In this document: positions 25,401-38,401 of the stretch, one piece after another | Position numbering within the stretch: position 1 is the stretch's first letter | Layout: the number at the start of each line of letters is the position of its first letter | Origin: Lumnitzera littorea | Taxonomy: Eukaryota > Streptophyta > Magnoliopsida > Myrtales > Combretaceae | Length of the DNA: 64,000 bases | Reading direction: 5' to 3' | NCBI GenBank assembly: GCA_024138015.1 | Contig: JAMXBB010000011.1 | Location: 81,899,934 to 81,963,933, forward strand | Notes under the pieces: model-generated | What the model was told of the DNA's origin: nothing | The model's input: the letters and a program-made list of their open reading frames with translations, nothing else | The model's database searches: none | Translations under genes and position numbers: made by a program

Positions 25401-26438
25401 TTATCAATACAAGCTTAAAACTTTTAAGTTAAGTGGTTAAAATGGACTTATTAGTGTTTATTCACTTGGTTATTCACTACTTTTAGTCTAGGACATTATA
25501 AATGGTATTAAAGCCAACTCTCTACCAATAGATAAGCAATTGGCTCCATTTTAGAGAAGAAGCCTGAGAAGAGTAGAGAGTATCATCGAGTTGGTAACTC
25601 CTAGCATACGTCCAAGATGACCTATAGGTAATTAGTGGCCTAAATTGTACACCGAAAAGGAGAAAAATCTAAGCTTAATTGTAAGGTCTCGCAAAAAAAA
25701 CATCGCATATTTAAGGAGAGGAAATTATGAGACCTTATGGTTAAGTATCCCATGTAGATTATAGGGAGTTATAGTACTAATTTATAAAACTATGGTTATG
25801 AACAACTTTTCAACACAAGTTTGAAACTTTTAGGCTAAGTAGTTAAAATGCGCCCATTAATATTTGTTGATTTAGCTATTCACTGCTTTTGACATAGAAC
25901 ATTACACATTTGCTTGTATATGCATTGCATCTAACTAATTTAATTAAAAACCCTGTTTGTAACATGTTGAATCCATACTTTTGTTTTTGTTCCACTTACT
26001 AAGTAAGCTATCGCTCATTCCCCTATAATCTATTTATAGGTTCAAAATGGAATTATAAGTACCACACTAAAAACCAAATGCTTAGCAAACAGGGTTGACG
26101 TGTGAGGAGTTTTTCCTAACTACTAAGAAAACTACCCAAATCTTCTCAAGGGGCTCATTAGTTTTCAATCTTTTGATCTGTATATCAAATAATGTATGCC
26201 TATAGGTTTTATGAGTATTTTTTTGAAAAGTCAAACTATGAGTTTGCTCTATCAATTATTTTTAAAAATTATTCCATAGGATTATATCAAGCAAGTATTG
26301 AATTGGATGCTTCAAAATAGTAGAATTGATTACGCCTAATGTAAACTAGTTTTATGATAGCAACTGTAAGGTTAGTTTCTATTTTAAAATAGTTGATATG
26401 ACGGGATTATTACAATTCCATCTTTTTGAAGTATGACA
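22411..26438 (+). repeat. Long gypsy LTR, copy B, carrying a TRIM insertion
   Basis: Starts TGTGAGGCCCCACAGAAATT and ends GAAGTATGACA. It is collinear with copy A (5,740-9,188), and without the TRIM and its duplication it is about 3,438 bp against 3,449. It is followed by TTTGAGTT, similar to the ATTCTGAGTT after copy A, but the primer site itself is lost. Whether copies A and B are the two LTRs of one element or two separate remnants is open. Confidence 0.8.
25322..25906 (+). mobile_element. TRIM retrotransposon (585 bp)
   Basis: Two 179-bp direct repeats (25,322-25,500 and 25,728-25,906) begin TGAGACC and end CATTATA/CATTACA. Two nt after the first lies TGGTATTAAAGCC (25,503-25,515), a near match to the iMet primer site. 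Just before the second lies a purine run AAGGAGAGGAAATTA (25,713-25,727). The interior is about 227 bp and cannot code for protein. Copy A of the host LTR lacks the insert, which proves insertion, and the flanks TTTTG and ATTTG look like a 5-bp target duplication with one change. All this fits a terminal-repeat retrotransposon in miniature, moved by proteins supplied elsewhere. Confidence 0.9.
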
Positions 26439-27859
26439 TTTGAGTTCTCATTTCATTCCATTCCACTCTAATCCATTTTATTCCAGACCATTATTTCGTA
26501 CCAAACATAACTTTAGTTTCTATATATTGATAATTGCAATATAACTTCCACGAAATAATTATTTTACAAACCAAAAAACCTAGTAGATTTCTAAGAGAGA
26601 AACAATGATTTTATTCCACTTGTATGAAACCAATCCAAAATATTATAAGAAATATATAGTTCATATGCTTGAAAATAAAAATTCATATGAAATAGAAATT
26701 GTCAATGAAAAATACATATCTCATATGTTTTATTTATTTATATATATATATATTTTTTTTTACGTATTGTTTTAATTACTCTTTTCACGTCCGGATTGTA
26801 ACTCCAATTAAACTTCATGTGGACGTGGATATCTCACTTAAAGCACATCAACCAGCACAGCAACAAATTTGAGCAAAGAAATGTAATATGTAGTGCACGT
26901 TTATGCACTACAAACAACACTATCTCGTAAACATAGGGACAAGAATATAAGATATAGGATTTTTTTATGGTAACACGTAGAAATATGAAATTTAATATGG
27001 AAACTAAATGTCGGCTTCTTTTCAAATGATATTTATTCGAGCAAGATTCAGGCTCATTAGACGGCAAGCTAATAAGACGGTACATTGGATTGCTGGTTAC
27101 ACAAGGAGATGAGTGTACTTGTGATTGGGTTCCGAAACCCCCGTTCCCTTTATTTGACATAACCTGTTTTGACTTTTTGTCAGTTCGGTTTTCATTAGTT
27201 TGTAATGACATCTCTAATGTACCTAACACTATCACTTTGTAATAAAATTACGTCTTTGATTTGGCCAAAAGATATCACACATAAATTAAACATTAACTTT
27301 GACAGGAGAATGTATCCAAAATAAAATCGTGATTTTAAATTTGATTTCCTTAACTATAGAGTGAAGTGGTCTGAAAAGTAAGAGTTACAAATTCTTAGTG
27401 TTGGCAATCTTAGATTTAAGTAGTAGCTCAATTTTTGCTTTTTTTTTTTTCTTTTAACCAAAGTTTAATTCCAGATTTAGAGGGTGGTCATGATTCCATT
27501 TCCGCTTTAGAGTACGAAATTCACTACATAACCTTTATCGTTTTAAACCTTAAAATAAGAAATTAAGCAAGAAAACATTCACTTTATTAATTTCTAGAAC
27601 TCACAATTGGTGATAACTTTTACACTTATTTGATGTAAAGCGTATGTAAATGTGTCACAAATAAAGCTTTACGATGAAAGATGATAAAAAGTTGAAAAAT
27701 ACCTCATCGTCTTTTCATTACTTATGAACTCTTCGTTCTTAGTGGGTAAAGCATGAGCATAATATGTATTATCTCCATGTACTGTATATAGATTATTATA
27801 TACAAGATATAGCATTACGTATGCTTTGGATTTATACATGCATACATATGTATGTCAAA
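26439..27859. other. AT-rich intergenic with one unrecognised frame
   Basis: Starts with a CATTCCATTCCACTC-type block that may be the other half of the repeat left of 5,740. The minus frame 27,235-26,834 (133 codons) has a normal-complexity first half (NKGNGGFGTQSQVHSSPCVT) and a hydrophobic second half. I recognise no domain, and no exon boundaries or homologue are evident. Confidence 0.35.
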
Positions 27860-28262
27860 TTTGTGTATCTATTGTATACAAATAAATAAAATAGATATTA
27901 CAGTAACTATATTATTATATTATATATACATATATATATTGCATGTAATTCCCATAGTTGCATAGTATAATATATGTATATATAAGAGAATATTACATCA
28001 AAATATATCATTATATATAGTGTTGTGTACTCAATGCTATATACTCTAGTATTGCAACATATTTGTGTATCTATTGTATACAAATAAATAAAATAGATAT
28101 TACAGTAACTATATATTATTATATATACATATATATCTTGCATGTAATTGCCGTAGTTGCATAGTATAATATATTTGTATATAGGAGAATATTACATCAA
28201 AATATATCATTATATAAAGTGTTGTCTACTCAATGCTATATACTCTGGTATTGCAACATATA
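27860..28262. repeat. Tandem duplication, 202-bp unit, two copies
   Basis: The unit beginning TTTGTGTATCTATTGTATAC at 27,860 recurs at 28,062 and both copies end GTATTGCAACAT. By eye only a handful of differences exist, so the duplication is fairly recent. Each unit is AT-rich with ATATACATATATAT runs. Confidence 0.9.
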
Positions 28263-31200
28263 TAGTATGTATGTATATGGCCAATTGCAAATACACCTTT
28301 TTATACATCCTCTACATACATTTAGTGCCCTTATCTTTAAATTGAGTGTTTAGAATCTCAAATCTTTAAAAGAAATGTTTCTTAGTCTTCTATATGACCA
28401 CTCAATTGTAATTAAAGCGTATTTTTAGTTTTTTTTTTTTTTTCACTTGTTTTATCAAAGAAGTGCTTTTTCATCCCAAGCTATGTGTTATTGCTTTTTT
28501 TTTTTTTTTTATCTATTCATGCTCCAAAATTTAAGTCTCATGTATAGATAAGACATAAGCTCAACAAATTACCACCTTAGCTTGAATTTACCTAACTAAA
28601 TGCTTATATAGTCTTGTTTGGATTTTTTTTTATCTATATCTTATGTATATCCTATCTGTATTCTATATTCAATCTATATATATTTGAAATTTGACATTTA
28701 GAAAGCTATTTCATCTTTATCTTATTAATTTTTATTTCATATTTACAATGAAGATAATGATTGGAGTATAAAGATTGGGAAGTAAAAATTCATATAACTT
28801 TAAAAGAAATATTTGGAAATATAGTTTGTGCATCATAAATGGATAATTGAGGTATTAGTGTAAAATAAATAAAGGATAGATAAATTAAGATTTATAAAGA
28901 TTTGCTAGGTATTTAACTTTTAGAATATGGATATATATGTAATTATATTTCTATCTTTTTAGTATCTTACTCTTGTTAAATGCAAAATTCAAGTAGATGT
29001 TAAAAAGATACCAAAAAAATGAATCAAAGGGATCTTATCTATAGTTGAGCTTCTCTTATACCTAGCTCCTTCATTTTAGTTTTTTAATCCACTCATCTTG
29101 AAATGTCACAATAAATGTTCAAAAAGTAAGGGCATAAAAGTAATTCCTTCCCTTCTAGTCTCTTAGGTTTAACCTATTGTCTTCTTATAGAAACTAATAT
29201 AAAATGAGGGAAGGAAGCTCTCTCTTCTCCTCTATCTATAAAAGTTGCAAACCCTCTTTCCTTAAATGCTCTTTTCTCTTAATCAAGATTTCTAGCTATC
29301 CTTATTGCAAGGATTCCCTTCAAACATACATAGGTAAGACATCTACCACCAATTGTTTTTATCAATCAAAAAGGAGTAAGATTCTAATCCTATGAATTCC
29401 TATATGTGTTATAAAACTAAAAATTCTAGGATCATGGTAAGAACACATAAAAACGTAAAATATTTATTATGTACTTTGGATTTCCTTTATCTATATTTAT
29501 AGAGCTCAATTCCTTTTGTAATATTAGAAAAGGATTTCAATAAAGGTATCAAGGGTGCAAATTCTATTCAAAGGATTCTTGATTGACTGAAGGATTTAAT
29601 GTATAGTAGACTTAATAAAAACCTAAAAAATAAAAATATTAAAGAATAGGCTATAACATTTAGCTTTTATTTCAAATTTTGCTAATTAAAGAAAAGTCTC
29701 GGTTGAACTTAAGTATGTAAACCCCAATAACTCATATAGGATTAGTCTATATCTTAATCTAAGGTTGAAACCCTTGGAACAATAGTTAATCAACTCTAAT
29801 TTGCAAAATCTAGCCCCTTCAATATTTGCGATTAATAAGCCTTGGGCCATGGTCAATTAGCCTTAATAAGTAATTGACGGCCCCTATTTGAATGGTTGTG
29901 AATTAGCTTTTATAGCCCCAATCAACCTAGCCACCCATTCTTTGTCCTATTTCAACGTTTCCAAGATCATTAGATTACTTCCTTAGGTTCTTAAGCCACA
30001 ATTCAAGTGGGAAACCTAGTCTTGCCTTATGATTTACAAGAATTAAGTAAAATTAAGTTTTGATTAGTGTAGCATATTAAATTATAGGTGTTAGATTTAA
30101 TCATTAGCATTATTGAATACTAAGTAGATTAATAGGTATGTAGCTACTATTTCCCATTATATGCATATGCTAGGATAATAAATTGGATCAATAAGTATTT
30201 GGCCTATCAAATGTTTGTGTTATGTGTGCCTAGTTACTTAGACCTATGGGTAGTAATCATTGGCAAGAGTGATCAAATTAGGCTTAAAGGTTTCTAAACT
30301 AACTTAGTTAATCATAGATAGAAGGAAATTATGTCTAATACATTCAATGAGCGGGAAGAAAGTACAACAATATGCTAATTAGTGAAGCGATTCATCAATT
30401 AGAACATTGTAGTAAATGGACCTAATGACTAATGGAAGATTAGCTAACAAACTCAATATAAGTGATTAGCTTCTTGGCTAGAAAATAACAAAATCTATCA
30501 TTGCATAATATGTGGTCATTTTATATTGTTGTTATGTAGTTAATTAGTCTAGGAGTCTAGCTATGTTGAGTTATTGTAGGTGCTAGGCTATGATTCTAAT
30601 ACATTTGTAATATGTAACTAGAGTTTTTTGAATCTTAAGTTGTCAACAGTGTGTCAAGTGTCCGAAATTTTATGTCTCAATGAACTTGTTTGATGAATTT
30701 AGTAAACTATAAACCTAAGTATGACTATAGCATATGTATGTGATAGCACAACAGTTATATACTGGGTTTTTACCACTCGTCCTATTGAAATCTTATGATT
30801 TCAACTGATATAAATTTCTTTGATGTGTATGATTAGCTTGGAAACGATTTGCATGATAGGAATGGGTTTGATAGCATATACTATAGTAATGGATATAAGG
30901 ACGAGTTTAATTGATGAATTTTTAGACTTTTAGTTTTGCTTTTATGCATTAAAGAATTTGTTTATGTTGATATATAAAGAACCTACGGATTTTCATATCT
31001 TATTCAAACTACGTAATTAAAGTAATACTAAGGGAGATAATTATGGTAATTAGCATGTGCCCTGGGCATTTGCATGTCCATGTCGCATATGAATACATAG
31101 TGGAGCCATTTTACTTCTTCTGAAAAGTTATTTACTTTACATTTATAGATTTATTGGATTAAGTTGGTCATTAGATATGGTAGATTAGGTTTTCGTTTAT

Positions 31201-33639
31201 ATATTTGGAGCGTTGCATTCAATTATTCGTAATTCTTTGGATAATAGTAATTCTTTCCTAGCCTTAGTTTCCTTGGCGGTCTTAATAGAAGGGCAAGGAG
31301 ACTTAATCCTAGTAGCAACAACAACTGCCGGGGTGGAACAACCCGGAATTCTAAATGTAAAATTTTACAAATAGAAGTTTTAATTGCATATGATATTTGA
31401 TAATTTCAAACTTTATATTTAAAGTTGCAAAAACATATCAATTTCATACAGTGATTTTAAAACTTTCCACAATGGGTTCTATCTTTCATTAGTGGGCTCC
31501 TGCTCAAAAGAAAAACCAAAGAAATAATGGTTCATCCTTGGCATATGTATCCTGGACATTGTGGGGGTCATTGAATTTCACTAAGCTGCTCTATTTATTT
31601 ACAAAAATATGAAACTGTTTCATTATGGTCTTGCCTTGCCGATATTATATTTTAGTGTAATTCTTGACTTATATTCCCGAATGATTGAATGTGCTTGTTA
31701 GAGACTATTTGTCGACAAAGCAATTTGTTGCGACTCGAATGCTTTTATTCTATCTATCTTTTATTTTCCATTATTTTTCTGATCATGGTGTGGTTTGCTT
31801 TAGCATTTGGGGAAAAATTCTATGTGCCAGCCAAAATCATGCAAATTATAATTACATGATACATTGGAAAACGGAATCCTGTCCAGTAAATAAGGTGAAA
31901 GATGAGCTCCATCGTTAACTAGGTCGTCCTTGCTCCACCTTGTCCGGTTTCATCAAAAGGGTAATCAATCAGACAGGATTGGATTGATATTACATTAATA
32001 TGCACTGTTTTAGTCTAAAGAATATACTTCGAGCATCAGACATCATCCACAAAACATGGATTTTGTTTTCTTTAAACACCATTGGACTAGATATTACAAT
32101 TTTAATGATTTGAAACATTACATGCCATAAAACCTGTTGAGTTTATGTTCACAATTTACAGTGAGGGGCAGTTAAGGAAGAGTACTCACACAAAGAAATT
32201 AACAAAGGATTAATTTTAGATCGTCATTTTTTTTAAGTAGTTTCCGGTTTTGTCTTTTCTTAGTACCTAAGAATTTCTTATCATATGACTTATAATTTTT
32301 TATATTTGATGCTATATAATAGGAGGTGGGCAAAAAAGCGAACTGGACCACGAGTTAAACTGAATTAAACCTAAAGTTCACATTGTTAAACCTGAATTAA
32401 ATTCTTCTGCCCGCAGTTCCATTCAAGTGGAGGAATCAAGTTGAACTGTGACTATTTAAAAAAAAAAAAAAAAGAAAGAAAGAAAGAAAGACAGCTAGCT
32501 GACAGGACTCTAATGCATTCATCAATGACTCTTTCAATGGCACTCCCTGTTGTCCTTTGTCGTAAAGGCTTCTGACATTGCATCGGTCGGCAATCGGCAA
32601 GATGATCCTGGTAAAACAGTCTTCAATGATCCTGGAATTCCAACGGCAAGTTCCTGGCGCTTTAGCTATCGTTAATTAATCACAAGTTAAAATTGCCTTT
32701 TTTTCCCATAGAAGTTTTCAGCAAGTCTCTTCTTTGCAAATGATACTCGCATAAATGATAGAATCTCCAAAGTTTGACAACTTAGAATGGCTTTGTGTTG
32801 GATGATTCTGAGTCGTATAAGATAGAAGCAATGCATTAGGTGATAATGTCTGTTTTTTCGTATCATGACATGTCCCTGAGTTATCATAAAATAAAGTAGT
32901 AGACATTAACATGTAATGCCAACATAGTGCAGAGGATATCATGTGTAGTTTTATTCTATTATTATATGACAAGAGGTTAAGATTATGGTTAATTATCAAT
33001 CTTGTGATTATAGTTCGAACAATACCATACTGCCTCATTATTTTTAGGTACAAAAAAATTATGAGTCAAATTATGTTATTAGGTTCAAATATAAATAATT
33101 AAAAGAAAAATGAATTGTACACTATGGTTTAGTTCAGTGTAAAAGAGCAAACCATACTAAACTAAGCTATGCTTACGCTTAGTATATGTTACTTGTTAGA
33201 GAAATTGAATGCTCGGAAATTATGAGAAAATCACTCAACTATTGAAATTTCTCTATAGCAAATTCATTCAATTTTGCTCAAGGTACTTAACTCGTTGATT
33301 TTTTGGAGTTGCTTTTTCTTTTTCACTTCACTTATCGTATATCTTGTAATGTTTATGACAGATGATTGGAAAAAAAAAATCTAGATCCCATGCTAACAAG
33401 TTGTCGTTAAAGTGATGTAATAGATTAATGATTTTGAGAGTAAGTGATCTATATATTGAAAAAATGGCCACAAGAATGATATAAGTTTGATGGTTGTATA
33501 AACTTAAGATTGTGTCAAATGCAAACGTGAGGAGTTTCCATGCACTTGGGGCTGAAGAAAGCTTTGGATTGACAATTGGAGTCCATAAAGCATGATGGGT
33601 GTGCAAACTATACAAGTAAGCCCTTATGATGATCTAGAT
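28263..33639. other. AT-rich intergenic or old repeat, no gene seen
   Basis: No coding motif on either strand. At 29,180-29,340 a CTCTATCTATAAAAG leader-like block with a potential splice donor (ATAGGTAAGAC) looks like an LTR or promoter relic. At 30,760-31,360 there are fragments in the style of a long gypsy LTR. A (GAAA)n tract follows a poly-A run at 32,459-32,490. The frames at 31,685-31,918 and 32,687-33,053 are unrecognised and treated as chance. Confidence 0.4.
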
Positions 33640-35020
33640 AAGTCTCATAAATAGTTTTTTATAGGTGGTATTAATGGAGAATGACAAGTGTAGGAAACTA
33701 GCTAAAATTGGAATATTTATATATAGCTAAGTCTCTTGAAAATTTTTCAGTATTGAAGTAAAGATTATAGATGCTCTAAATGAGTGATGGATGGACCACC
33801 AATAAGATAGCATATTCTAGACATCATGTCTTTGATTGATAATTTGAAAAATATTGATAATAAAGTTGAGATTGAAGAATGGGAAATGATCCTCCTATCC
33901 TCTATACCATCTTTGTTTTATGGATTAGAAGATTATGATTTATGGTAAGGATAGCATTGACTAAGGACCAATTACACCATAAGATAGGATCTTCAACTAA
34001 TGAGGTTACAAATAGTGTAATTGCTAGAGGTCAACATGGTAGTGGTGATTCTAGACGGAGATTTAGATATCTAGGTATTAACTATTATCATTGTAAATAA
34101 AAGGCTACATAAGAGCATAATACCCTAAAAGGTAGAATAAGGGCAAGATGAGTGATGATAAACGTAAAGATGTTGCCTATATGGCAATTGATGGGTTAAA
34201 AGATTATGATTTGTAATCAACATCTATTGATTAGAGGAAATTTATGAATCAACTTTTAGAAGAATGCTTTCCACATAGTGCAAGAGATATAATTGGTTTA
34301 AAATATTAACAACTATGCAGAATAGCTTTATACACATGAGCAATGGTCAAAGGAGAAGGATTATTGGTGAGGTGAATGGAGTCTGAGTTAGACTACACAA
34401 TGGACAGACGTACATTACATCAAATGTTAGGTTTGTATCATTGTTATTTTATAACATTTTAGCTCTTGGCTTGATAGATAATACTATTGTAGTATAATGA
34501 GATTTGATAACATAAAAATTTCCCATGGCAATCTAGTGGTAAGAGAGAAGTGAGGTTTAGAAATTTCATCTTAAGGAACAATCATTCCTAGTTATCTTAC
34601 TAGAGCTATCAATCACAACTGGGAGGATCCTCTTATGCTATTATCTATGATAAGAAAACACATGTTGGTTGTTCTATCTAATAGTTTGTTTACTTTACTC
34701 TGGATTACACAAAGTCTAGGTGAAAAAAGTTAGGAAAAAGGCAAAGCCTTGGGTGTCTAAAAAGTACTTGGTTAAAGTGTGTTAATTGAAAAGAGTGAAA
34801 AGGTGTTATAATAGTCAATATTTATAAATGAGCATGGCATTTAGAATATTTGAAAAAATTCATGTAAGAATAAGGAGATAGAGATCATGATATGTGCAGT
34901 AAATTGGATAACTCAAATGCAGGTAGTTAACTAGATTAAATCAAATGAGCAACCTTGTAGATGTTGCTCTAGTGCATAAATATCTTAAGTTGTGTAAATT
35001 AAAGTTAAGATGGAGATTTT
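33640..35020 (+). mobile_element. Ty1/copia retrotransposon remnant, internally deleted
   Basis: The plus-strand translation gives copia-type gag: SLIDNLKNIDNKVEIEEWEM, then ILLSSIP near 33,820-33,910, and a ruined zinc knuckle (YYHCK-stop-KAT) near 34,083-34,110. Near 34,387-34,500 follows VRLHNGQTYITSNVRFVSLL, the segment after copia protease. The C-terminal tail of pol (VDVALVHKYLKLCK) occurs near 34,955-34,995. Integrase and the RT core are missing. Frameshifts and stops are numerous. Confidence 0.75.
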
Positions 35021-35310
35021 TGTTGAGTTTGTATCTTAAGTTTATACGAAACTTGCTATGGAATGGAATTTAGGTAAAAAATGGGAAAATGGTTATATCA
35101 AGGTCATTAAGTCCTTAATAGTTTATTTCTTTATAATGTTTTGGTGCCTAAGTTATATCCTATATATATAAGGATTTGACTTCTTATAACAGTATATATA
35201 TATTCAATTTGTGTATCAATTATAATAAGTGAAAATCCTAAGGACTTATTAGATAAATTAAATTATTTGAGATTGATGTGACTCATGATCCTAGCTTAGA
35301 CACTAAAAAA
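35001..35310 (+). repeat. copia polypurine tract and 3' LTR
   Basis: AAGTTAAGATGGAGATTT (35,002-35,019) is a typical copia polypurine tract and is followed at 35,021 by the LTR start TGTTGAGTTTG. A TATATATATAAGG promoter element lies at 35,161-35,173. The LTR end is not certain because no partner is in the window. Confidence 0.65.
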
Positions 35311-35349
35311 AATACAAAAGTTTAAGGAATAGACGATTACCTAAAAGAT

Positions 35350-38161
35350 TATAAAACACCCTAGTTAGTTTAGCATATTATTTAAATCGTAAACTCACTT
35401 ATATTAATTTTGTTACAAATCGAAATTAAGGTTCCAATTTGATTATTTTAAAATCCTTATTTTATGTACATATTAAGTATATTTAATTTTATATTTTACT
35501 TATAAGATACGATAATTTTTATTAATATTATACCTTACGACATTTATATAAAAACTTATTTTACTCTGCGATATTTATATATTCTTATTATAATTATTTC
35601 TATTTTCTTTTTCTATATTTAAGTACTACCCTACATTCTAGAAGGTCTTAGATTAAGCGACCTTACCCTAAGCCCTAATTCATCTCTTATACAGCTACAT
35701 TTTTCTTCCTTCTTCTCTTAGCTTTCTCACTCTCTCTCATTGCCAATTCATTTATCTCTCTCATTAACCCCTTATCATTACCCCATCCCTTGTCTCTCCC
35801 TCATCCCTGTTCTCCCTAGTCACACCACCCCTCTCTCCCATCATCATAGCCGAACCTTACCCCCCTGCAAATTCCGTCTGTCACCGTCCCTCTTTCATCC
35901 CAAGCCCTCTCTCTTGTCTCTCACCCTTTTCCCCCTCATAATAACCCGACCCCACCTTATCCCTACCCTCGTCACTCTCTCTCTCTCTCGCTCGTCAAAC
36001 CCCCAACATCCCCAATCATCCCCCTGCTCACTTCTTTCCCCCAATTCAATTCATCTAATCGCCATTTCTTTTCCTAATTAGCAAACACATTCACGGACCA
36101 AACTCCAGCAATCCGATTTCTCACACTCCAAGCTTCAATCCTCAATATCATTTTTGTCCAATTCAAATTGGGGCAACTCATCCAAAGTTCAAGTTGATTT
36201 TACATTCTCAGTTGGATTCATTCTACGCATTCCATTTTCACTCAGTAAATGTTACTATTTAGATATGTGAGTATATTATTTTACATATTACAATTTTTGT
36301 ATTATTATTTATGATAAGGTCTCATTCATCATGTTCAATGTTTCTATCTAAGTTGCCCTTACAAGCCATTTCCAATTTCATACTCGGTACCGTACTCTTA
36401 GTATAGTATCTTATTATTATTTTTTTAATTATCTCCATTGTTAATGTTAATTTAAGTATTATTGGCATTTGATTCCTGCTTTAAAGTATTCAATTATCAT
36501 GTTATATAGTGCTATTTTACATAAGAGTTATGGTTAATGTATATATTCGTATTTTGCGTTATTAGTTATAGATATATTTTTAGGCCAATTTGTCTTATTT
36601 TTATTGCTTTCGTGAGGGCCACTAATTTTCGTCTATTTATAGGTCATGTCAACAGTCGTATTTTTATACAAAGCCCTAAATGTTGATTTAGTATGCTACA
36701 AATCTTTTTATTATTAGTACGATTTATTATTATTATTATTATCGATGTTTTTATAATCTAATTATTTATCACATGAGTACTGTGTATATATGTGGCATTC
36801 ATATATTATGTAGTATGTCCATTTTATTTGTCAACAATTACTTTATCATTCCTTACGAGTTTTTACAAATTATATTATTTTTCCAGTATGTACATATTGT
36901 TTATTTACCATATCAGTTCAATAACCTATATAACTCTATTTATGTGTCCATTTTTATACCTTCTTATATATATATATTATGTACTTTACGAGTTACTATA
37001 AAAGCGAGTTACTATAAAAGTTATTTTATATATATAGTTATGTCACCTTTTTTTTTTTTTATTCACTCATATTATGTTATCCTTATTATTTGACTCAACA
37101 ATTTCTTTCGAGACCTTAATTAAATAGATCTTAAGCTCTTAGGTAACTCCTAGGCTAACGTACTACTTGTTTATTTTAGATTCGTGGTGTTCAGTTTCCT
37201 TTGTCAAGATTTGACTTTGTTTGAGTTGAGATCAGAGTATGGTTTTCGATCTTAAAGCGATTCCAGGTACGTCGTGCTTATTTGTTGCTTATGCTTGATA
37301 GGAATTAATAATCTAACCGGACTAATCAATAATTGGCTTAATTGATCTTGTTGATGATTGTGCTTGACCTACTCGCTCTAAGGACTCACAGTGGCATATC
37401 CCTAAAGGGGCAACTATTGATCATGTGCGGGAATTCCCTAGTGAACTTTCACATGGGACAACGCAGCTAAAATAATAGGTTTTGGACTCTGGTTTCTGAG
37501 CATAAAAGACTTAAAGGAAAATGTATAATTATACCTACCTATGTATGTGGGTAAAGACCAAGTGTAGTAGGGTTTGAATACCCTTTTGTTGTTCTGTAGG
37601 CCTAAATTAAGATAATTAAACTCCAGATTGTAATATCTACTATTAATTACATATCTGTATGTAAATAATCTGTCTGGCATGCGTATATGTTTGTACACTC
37701 GTATTGGGCTTCAGCTTATTCTTTTCTCTTTCAGGTATTAGATATGAGGATTTCCTTATTTTTGAAGAGACATTTGTCGACAACATCTAGGAAGAGGATG
37801 GAGCCGAATATTTATATTTCTATGATGACTAGATAGGATGATATTTATGTTACTGATGGTTTATGTTTTGTTGAGAATTTTTGTATTTTAAGGAGATGGA
37901 CTCCTTTCAATATCTGAGGATTTTAGTCATTTGATATATCTTATGTTTTGGTTGTAAGTCAGGACGTTTCCAAACTTTTGAATGTTACAAGTTTATATAA
38001 GTTTATGAGTGAATGCAATTTCTCACTCCTTTATGAATATTTATATATTATGTGATGTGATTTTCCTTATTTCGATTATGGACATAGAAAGCCTTACATA
38101 TTCCGGACTAGCCGAGATATGTAGCGAGTTATAGCACTATTTAGGGTTTCAAGGCGTTACA
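35350..38161 (+). repeat. Second LTR family, long LTR ending GGCGTTACA
   Basis: Ends TTTCAAGGCGTTACA at 38,161. A TATA-like CTATATTTAAG lies near 35,612, followed by a CT-rich leader (35,695-36,060). The 3' 741 bp are repeated at 40,154-40,894. The left boundary is a guess. The Ser/Pro/Leu-rich frame at 35,740-36,081 is only a reading of the CT-rich tract. Confidence 0.5.
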
Positions 38162-38401
38162 GATTAGGTGGTCAATCAAACGATAATTGACTAAGGGATG
38201 GTCAACTAAGAGGGAATCAACTAAGGGATGGTCAACCAAAGAGAACTTGACTAGCTGAAATTGATTAGTTCAATAAGTTTAGTTGTTTTTCCTTTATGTT
38301 TTCTATTTAGTTTTCCATGTTCAATTTCCTATTCTATTATTTGTTTAAGTGGTTAACCAAAAAATGTCGACCAAGTGGTAGTCGACTAAAGACGATTGAT
38401 T
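37421..38401 (+). repeat. 981-bp direct repeat, left copy
   Basis: Begins TCATGTGCGGGAATTCCC and ends near GACGATTGATT. It matches 40,154-41,134 along its full length with scattered substitutions. It covers the 3' end of the second LTR family plus 240 bp of flank, including GACTAAGGGATGGTCAAC repeats. It is continuous with the rest of that LTR on the left. Confidence 0.85.

Noticed and set aside
28157..28345. Tyr/Ile-rich short frames at 27.9-28.3 kb
   Set aside because: They come from the AT-rich 202-bp tandem unit.
35740..36081. 113-codon Ser/Pro/Leu-rich plus frame
   Set aside because: It reads through a CT-rich LTR leader. The composition explains the open frame and there is no domain.
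36773..37093. 106-codon hydrophobic frame
   Set aside because: Tyr/Ile/Phe-rich reading of AT-rich LTR leader, no domain.
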